Positions 25,201 to 28,462 of a DNA stretch of 28,462 nt are shown here, piece by piece. Position numbers and translations under genes: made by a program. A model generated the notes under the pieces. It was not told where the DNA came from. It saw nothing but the letters and a program-made list of their open reading frames with translations, and did not search any database. Every line of letters starts with the position of its first letter. The stretch's first letter is position 1. Origin of the DNA: Candidatus Helarchaeota archaeon (lineage in GTDB: Archaea > Asgardarchaeota > Lokiarchaeia > Helarchaeales > HEL-GB-A); assembly GCA_013375405.1 (NCBI GenBank), contig JABXJU010000029.1:1-28462 (forward strand). Direction: 5' to 3'.

Positions 25201-25413
25201 CCTTTTTGCCGATTTACCGACCACTCTTTTTGCTTCAATAACTATCCACGGAGAACCTTTTTTATCAAATATTACTAAATCAGCTTTTCCCGTAATATTT
25301 TCAGAATACTCTGGTATTGAAGTCCCAAAAATGACATCATCACAAACAAGTTCAGGATCCATAGCGTTTGCTATATGTCGATGTAATTCAAAATGAATTT
25401 GTGCTTCAGTAAT
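22219..25413 (-). CDS. Type IIG restriction-modification enzyme, Eco57I-like (about 1064 aa)
   Basis: One protein with nuclease, N6-adenine methylase and specificity parts. Counting from the ATG at 25362, the N-terminal PD-(D/E)xK site is GKADLV (D28) and IVIEAKR (E43, K45). Methylase motif I is DPAAGSGG (from D334) and motif IV is NPPY (439-442). The Lys/Glu-rich insertion and target-recognition region follow, then a coiled-coil tail. It cleaves unmethylated DNA and methylates its own site. The frame is open 17 codons further upstream and reads TEAQIHFELHRHIANA, with no ATG, GTG or TTG. An ATT at 25411-25413, 6 bases after an AAGGGG stretch, gives a natural-looking start, so I place it there with moderate certainty. 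A TATA-like CTTATAAATC (25461-25470) lies at the right distance. It is GC-poor and likely mobile. Confidence 0.9.
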   Translation of the reverse strand: MTEAQIHFELHRHIANAMDPELVCDDVIFGTSIPEYSENITGKADLVIFDKKGSPWIVIEAKRVVGKSAKRDIDPYSPKVIKQAGSYAFQIGSNFFATYNGSILVLFKTFEMYKPILERKTKAYKIKNLKEFAASFLCDLVALERETKEWDALEKAFVSRILYFHQNLKENLQKVLIANIKTESFKKTLQKWLNKQGLTPSPISKKAIELISTQSAYVYMNLLIFRRILVCNKNYRLKIPNFEWIKLDSDLFFDYFQLLSKKIDFGAIFNIQDIFRQIPLPKSILLSLKEFKEELDEYDLSIFNNYTIGRIYEALMSSGERRRLGQYYTPPAIVEFITRNSIREDDALILDPAAGSGGFLVEAYRYITSKFKVDHNQAIKQIFGFDINQFALNLSSVNLAIIGLPQKTENLNLELTDFFLVRPGTSTLNRVFIDVEGEKIETFAGFPPKLDVCIANPPYIRQEKIPSKEIARKHLSDFNKLLIDKKADIYIYFITLATQLLKNHGRLGFIISDRWLTQEYGFGFQQFLLRNYIIEAIIKFETQVFEDALINACIILLEKSNSKDERSTNLVTFIRLKGKTAIKAIKKLIKAKAEISEDEISRQVKIKQEDLLCPEKELKNIIGNNKKSQEKKEIHKKKKQKKEKIDPKKKLEQKNLMKAKMVEYSKWIRFFYSYDIFYDILNHKNCCYLYEVMYIRSGLKTGANDFFYFKKNDVDELGLKEYVRPLLKGTGQVETIIFTPEGTEWLVLDIHNLIEPILDEFAEEEKKKEKAKKKEFIMKTSPKVDKYDEPILAIKVRNRLKKEHPKLAKYILEYGKNKELHKIKSVKSRKIWFDLGKLDIAPFLFPAEYWRNSIVVYNKSKIAADKRFYPMTPIFKHRKLSKDESTLLIAGILNSDIITLMRELTGRTASGQAMNRNECMIYEANSIRIPDPRKITEEDARNIINCFNKLVEKELEKKEIEVQISQKSEVKNSLLEKLEKLSANLKKLKLDLNKAVLKPLSYEHRIEELTDSIEELLSIREHGRGLNKKIPFTYSGKYITPKIKGAIVLQGNNSQNILDKFLQN

Positions 25414-25460
25414 TCTTATCCCCTTCTTTTATTCTTTTTAAATTACCTAGTGATTTATTT

Positions 25461-25470
25461 GATTTATAAG
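25461..25470 (-). promoter_or_regulatory. TATA-box-like element for the Type IIG enzyme
   Basis: CTTATAAATC on the minus strand predicts a start site near 25438, about 25 bases before the proposed AUU start and about 75 bases before the first ATG. This supports translation starting upstream of that ATG. Confidence 0.45.
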
Positions 25471-25562
25471 TGTTTATTGATCAGACTTTTTCTTTATTAT
25501 TGAATCTAATTTTCCTCCCATCGTCCTTAATGGTTGCGATGTTTAAATAGAATAAAAATATT

Positions 25563-25676
25563 TTATTTTGTATTGAGATTTAATTTTTTTCTAAATTTAT
25601 CTTTCTCAATCTGTTCTATTCGTTCCTTTAATTGCTTGCTATCTATTGGAACTGAACTTCGGAAGCGGCGAAGAAT
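25563..25676 (-). other. Coding-like in-frame extension beyond the PSTK stop
   Basis: After the TAA of the PSTK gene the same frame stays open for 37 codons: ILRRFRSSVPIDSKQLKERI, then EQIEKDKFRKKLNLNTK and TAA. It looks like a charged helix and has no start codon of its own. It may be a former C-terminal end cut off by a stop, or a chance open frame. Confidence 0.35.
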
Positions 25677-26486
25677 TTATTTGGCCTGTTTAACTCGGGT
25701 AACGAACTCTTGTAACTTTTGAGAAAAATCTTTCTCTAATTCATCTATTAAGATCTCCTTATTCGGGAGATTTTTGATATAATCTATGCGAAAGTTGCTG
25801 ATTTTTTTTAGGAGAGGAGGATTTTTATTAGTTTGTGCAAAATCTGCTACCATTTTTCGTGTAATTTTATCAATTTGTTCATTAATACCAGGTTTTGAGG
25901 GAGGTGAAGTGACCTGAGGTTTAAATGGTGAAGTAATTATGGGTAGGAGCTTGGAAAGGATTGTTTTTATTGCGAATTCTGGTGATCGCTTATCTGATTG
26001 AATAGTAACTAGTGGGGTATCCCATTTGTAATCACCTGGAGGATCAAATCGATGATATACTCGCTTGATTACTTCTTGTGGAACTGGTAATCCTCGTTTT
26101 TTATTCCATTCTAATGCAGTTTCTAAAGAAATTTGTATATGGATTAAGATAAAGTGGGCTTGAGTTTCTTCTGCTATTTGTTTCAGTTCATGTCTCATTG
26201 ATTTATAATAATTCATATCGTCATTAATGACAATGAAATTATTATTTAAACAGAATTGGACGTTATTAAGAGTTAGCTTTTTTATAATTGGTTCAATATC
26301 TGGATCAAATTCTTCTAATTGGCTTGGGATTATCTTTCTTATATCATCCGTCCCAATTACAACAGTTAAAATACCACTTTTATCTGTTAATTCTTTAGCG
26401 AGCATTCGTGCAATGGTGGATTTTCCTGAGGAGGGGAGACCCATTAAGGTAATAAGACTCTTGTATCCTTTTTTCATTTTTTTCAC
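25677..26486 (-). CDS. pstK: O-phosphoseryl-tRNA(Sec) kinase (PSTK) (269 aa)
   Basis: This is a P-loop kinase with GLPSSGKS at residues 16-23. It has a GTDDIRKIIP segment (magnesium/substrate region), NDDMNYYKSMRHEL matching the VDDTNYYNSMRR block of the archaeal PSTK family, and NKKRGLPVPQEVIKRVYHRFDPPGDYKWDTP, whose family pattern I recognise (quoted in parts; see P..VI...Y..FD.PG..Y.WD.P). It phosphorylates Ser-tRNA(Sec), giving the substrate for SepSecS. Family length is about 250 aa, so the size is right. It is 26 bases downstream of the PHP gene on the same strand, so the two are probably cotranscribed. It is about 21 kb away from SepSecS. An internal ATG at residue 4 is a possible alternative start. 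Confidence 0.9.
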   Translation of the reverse strand: MKKMKKGYKSLITLMGLPSSGKSTIARMLAKELTDKSGILTVVIGTDDIRKIIPSQLEEFDPDIEPIIKKLTLNNVQFCLNNNFIVINDDMNYYKSMRHELKQIAEETQAHFILIHIQISLETALEWNKKRGLPVPQEVIKRVYHRFDPPGDYKWDTPLVTIQSDKRSPEFAIKTILSKLLPIITSPFKPQVTSPPSKPGINEQIDKITRKMVADFAQTNKNPPLLKKISNFRIDYIKNLPNKEILIDELEKDFSQKLQEFVTRVKQAK

Positions 26487-26512
26487 AAAAAAAAGGAAAG
26501 TAATTTATGGAA

Positions 26513-28099
26513 TTACTTGGTGTCATCGCTTATAAGGACTTTTTCTTGAAGGTTTTTTAAATCAGCTCTTTTTATCAACCAATAAATAGAGAGAAGGATG
26601 AGATACCCTCCTGTGGACCAAATCACCCAGGAGAGAATCTGAAACCAATCAAGATTTAAAAAATAATTAATTAAATCTTCAAAGGGTGCAGTGAAGCCCT
26701 TCATATCGGGTAAATCAACCGTATCTGGATAGAGGTCAATTATAACTGTTTCATGATTGTTTTGTTTTAAAGTCTCAAATATGTGAGTTAAATTTGTTAG
26801 ATCATTCAATTGTATTTTGGTGACGGTGTGTAATTCTTGATTTGTGTGAACATCCGAGCCTGCAATACATGCTAGATTACTGTTATTGCAAAAGATACGT
26901 ATTTCAGTTGGTAATTCGATGCCGTCATTAACTACTTCGAAGCCATCGACGCCCCAAATTCTCAACTGCTCATAGGAATATGGGGGACTCGTGTTTGTGG
27001 TGTAATGATTAACAATGACAAAGCCACCTTGAGCTTTAACATACTGAATCATATCTGATACGTTTAATGCGAGTGGACCACCTGGGTGTTCGTATTCAAT
27101 TGGGACAATGGTTTCATTCATTCCAAAGATATTTAAATGTATATCAGGGTGCCTAGAGGTATATTCTTGGGCAATAATAACTGTGAAATTGAGACTGTTC
27201 TCTTCTACATAGTTATGCGCTCTGAAAGCACCTCGCTGATTTTCATGATCGGTGAAAGCAGCGCCATGAATGCCCTGTGCAATGTACCAATCCACGCGCT
27301 CTTCGGGAGAAAGAAATCCATCTGACATGGTAGTATGAACATGGAAATCAAACAAATATTCATCGGCATTTAGTGTAGCTTCAATGCGCTGTGTCGGAAA
27401 ATGTGTTGCCAGTAAAAGGACGGCAAAAGTGGCAAATATGAAGAAACAACACAAGACATATTTAGATTCTCTACCTATTCTATGGAAGATTGTCTTAAAT
27501 AGAGATTTTGAGGAGGGGTGCCGTTTATAGTTGAATTTTAAGCGTGGATGTATTAGTTTTCCTAAGAAATAGATAAGGAAAATTGCCATTACAACTAGAG
27601 CGATCGTTAAATAGGTCCGAATCGTTACCTGCCAAAAATTGTTAATGAATAAAAAGCCTTCACTTGAAAATCCAATCAATAATAAAGTGAGGATACTTCC
27701 AATAATTATTGGTATTAGCCAAAGAACATACCTCATATATTTTCTAGCGAGAGTAGCCATTAGATTATATTTCTCAGATTTAATGAAGAAATTCTTTTCG
27801 AGAACGATGTAAGCGATTCGAGCGATTCCATAAATCAATAACATTGCTAAGATGGAAAAAATCTCATCGAGAATGATGCCAAATAAAAAAGTGATGCCAA
27901 TTATTGGCTCCAGTAAATATCTTGCGGGGGGGATTATTGAATTGTAAAAGGGGGTGACATCTGTTTGAGATAGCACATCAAAGAAGTAGACCTCGCGTGG
28001 GGAAAAAATTCCTAAACATAAGAGAAAAATCATCCAGATTATGAAACCGATAGTAAGAATTGTTAAGCCTTTATCATTTTTAAAGGAAAAAAAATCCAT
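26513..28099 (-). CDS. Membrane-anchored PHP-domain phosphoesterase-like protein (528 aa)
   Basis: About five to six membrane spans occupy residues 10-245. A PHP domain follows, starting at about 250 with FHVHTTMSDGFLSPEERVDWY, then AAFTDHENQRGA, IIAQEYTSRHPDIHL, IVNHYTT and AGSDVHTNQEL, which supply the His/Asp metal ligands of the PHP family (HxH, TDH, E, H, SDxH). One more span near residues 493-515 puts the end back in the membrane. PHP domains hydrolyse phosphoesters with a metal cluster; the substrate here is unknown. An AGGTGA ribosome-binding site (28105-28110) lies 6 bases before the ATG. PSTK follows in the same direction, suggesting an operon. The domain order (spans-PHP-span) is uncommon. 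Confidence 0.85.
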   Translation of the reverse strand: MDFFSFKNDKGLTILTIGFIIWMIFLLCLGIFSPREVYFFDVLSQTDVTPFYNSIIPPARYLLEPIIGITFLFGIILDEIFSILAMLLIYGIARIAYIVLEKNFFIKSEKYNLMATLARKYMRYVLWLIPIIIGSILTLLLIGFSSEGFLFINNFWQVTIRTYLTIALVVMAIFLIYFLGKLIHPRLKFNYKRHPSSKSLFKTIFHRIGRESKYVLCCFFIFATFAVLLLATHFPTQRIEATLNADEYLFDFHVHTTMSDGFLSPEERVDWYIAQGIHGAAFTDHENQRGAFRAHNYVEENSLNFTVIIAQEYTSRHPDIHLNIFGMNETIVPIEYEHPGGPLALNVSDMIQYVKAQGGFVIVNHYTTNTSPPYSYEQLRIWGVDGFEVVNDGIELPTEIRIFCNNSNLACIAGSDVHTNQELHTVTKIQLNDLTNLTHIFETLKQNNHETVIIDLYPDTVDLPDMKGFTAPFEDLINYFLNLDWFQILSWVIWSTGGYLILLSIYWLIKRADLKNLQEKVLISDDTK

Positions 28100-28134
28100 T
28101 TCGATTCACCTATTATCTTTTAAGACAACAATTA

Positions 28135-28220
28135 GTCAGTTAGTTTTTTAATTTTTAGTTTGAGTTAAAATTCGGAGCGAATCTTTTTTCTCCGACAAAT
28201 TAGCTCCAAACTGACTTTTT
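28135..28220 (+). repeat. Nested inverted repeats with T-run
   Basis: The outer pair is GTCAGTT (28135-28141)/AACTGAC (28209-28215) and the inner pair is TCGGAG (28172-28177)/CTCCGA (28190-28195). TTTTT follows at 28216-28220. It could be a terminator or leader structure. It lies about 35-120 bases upstream of the PHP gene start. Confidence 0.35.
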
Positions 28221-28299
28221 AACTTTGGCTCCTGTTTTAAAGAAGCTTTTTTTAATTTGCAATGTTTTGTTACTCGACATTAAACCAAAAGATTAATGA

Positions 28300-28392
28300 G
28301 TAGGAACCTTCAGAGGTTCATGCATGTTGGCCACAAGCATTAGCCAAAATGGCTCGGGAAGTTCCCCAGACATTTACGAAGGTTCCTACAAA
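28300..28392 (+). ncRNA. Candidate H/ACA-like hairpin RNA or small inverted-repeat element
   Basis: A perfect 12-bp inverted repeat, GTAGGAACCTTC (28300-28311)/GAAGGTTCCTAC (28378-28389), encloses 66 bases. The interior has a possible upper hairpin, AGCCA/TGGCT, around AAA (28342-28354). ACA (28388-28390) directly abuts the 3' side of the stem, as in archaeal H/ACA guides. No guide target was recognised and the upper stem is not convincing, so a palindromic mobile element is equally possible. No gene is seen in 28100-28462. Confidence 0.35.
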
Positions 28393-28462
28393 GATATATT
28401 CACCCACGTAAATTTCAATTTTTCGGTTTTTTATAAAGCAAAATCAAAACGTGAAGTAGGGC

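Overview
The window looks like a contig from an AT-rich archaeon that decodes UGA as selenocysteine by the archaeal/eukaryotic route. It carries an EF-SelB, an O-phosphoseryl-tRNA:Sec-tRNA synthase (SepSecS), a tRNA-Sec with a 9-bp acceptor stem and 7-bp D stem, and a probable PSTK. TATA-like boxes, frequent TTG and GTG starts, two-gene indolepyruvate:ferredoxin oxidoreductase and an MglA-like GTPase all fit archaea. The richness in coiled-coil proteins, zinc ribbons and a small GTPase next to the Sec genes suggests an Asgard (Lokiarchaeia-like) genome; that placement is inference. The first 14 bases match the 3' end of an Illumina adapter, so base 1 is probably a contig end.

Left part (1-7.4 kb). 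A tRNA-like 3' half is followed by an unrecognised 418-aa-class protein. Then comes a box C/D sRNA whose two guides fit universally conserved 16S and 23S rRNA segments, followed by selB, SepSecS, an unknown 221-aa protein, tRNA-Sec on the minus strand behind a small Cys-rich protein, and an AIR-synthase-like protein of the methanogenesis-marker-2 type. A 48-aa membrane protein, an independent structured RNA with a hairpin/T-run end, and a Cys-rich protein close this part.

Middle part (7.5-18.9 kb). This holds an apparent membrane/coiled-coil system in two related halves. Half one has a zinc-ribbon coiled-coil protein, short NfeD, two small coiled-coil proteins, and on the facing strand a third coiled-coil protein behind a slipin (SPFH). 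Half two is a minus-strand run: MglA-like GTPase, unknown 380-aa protein, coiled-coil protein with a globular C-terminal domain, three small coiled-coil proteins and a B12-binding radical SAM enzyme. Members of the two halves resemble each other, and two share a C-terminal LKPS..F-type tail. A GC-richer MFS transporter lies between the halves.

Right part (19-28.5 kb). A 509-bp AT-rich spacer contains four TACGAA motifs phased at about 31 bp. It is followed by iorB and iorA, a single-chain Type IIG restriction-modification enzyme whose real start may be AUU, PSTK with a coding-like tail beyond its stop, and a membrane-anchored PHP-domain protein. The last 363 bases hold two inverted-repeat structures, one resembling an H/ACA-type hairpin, and no recognisable gene.
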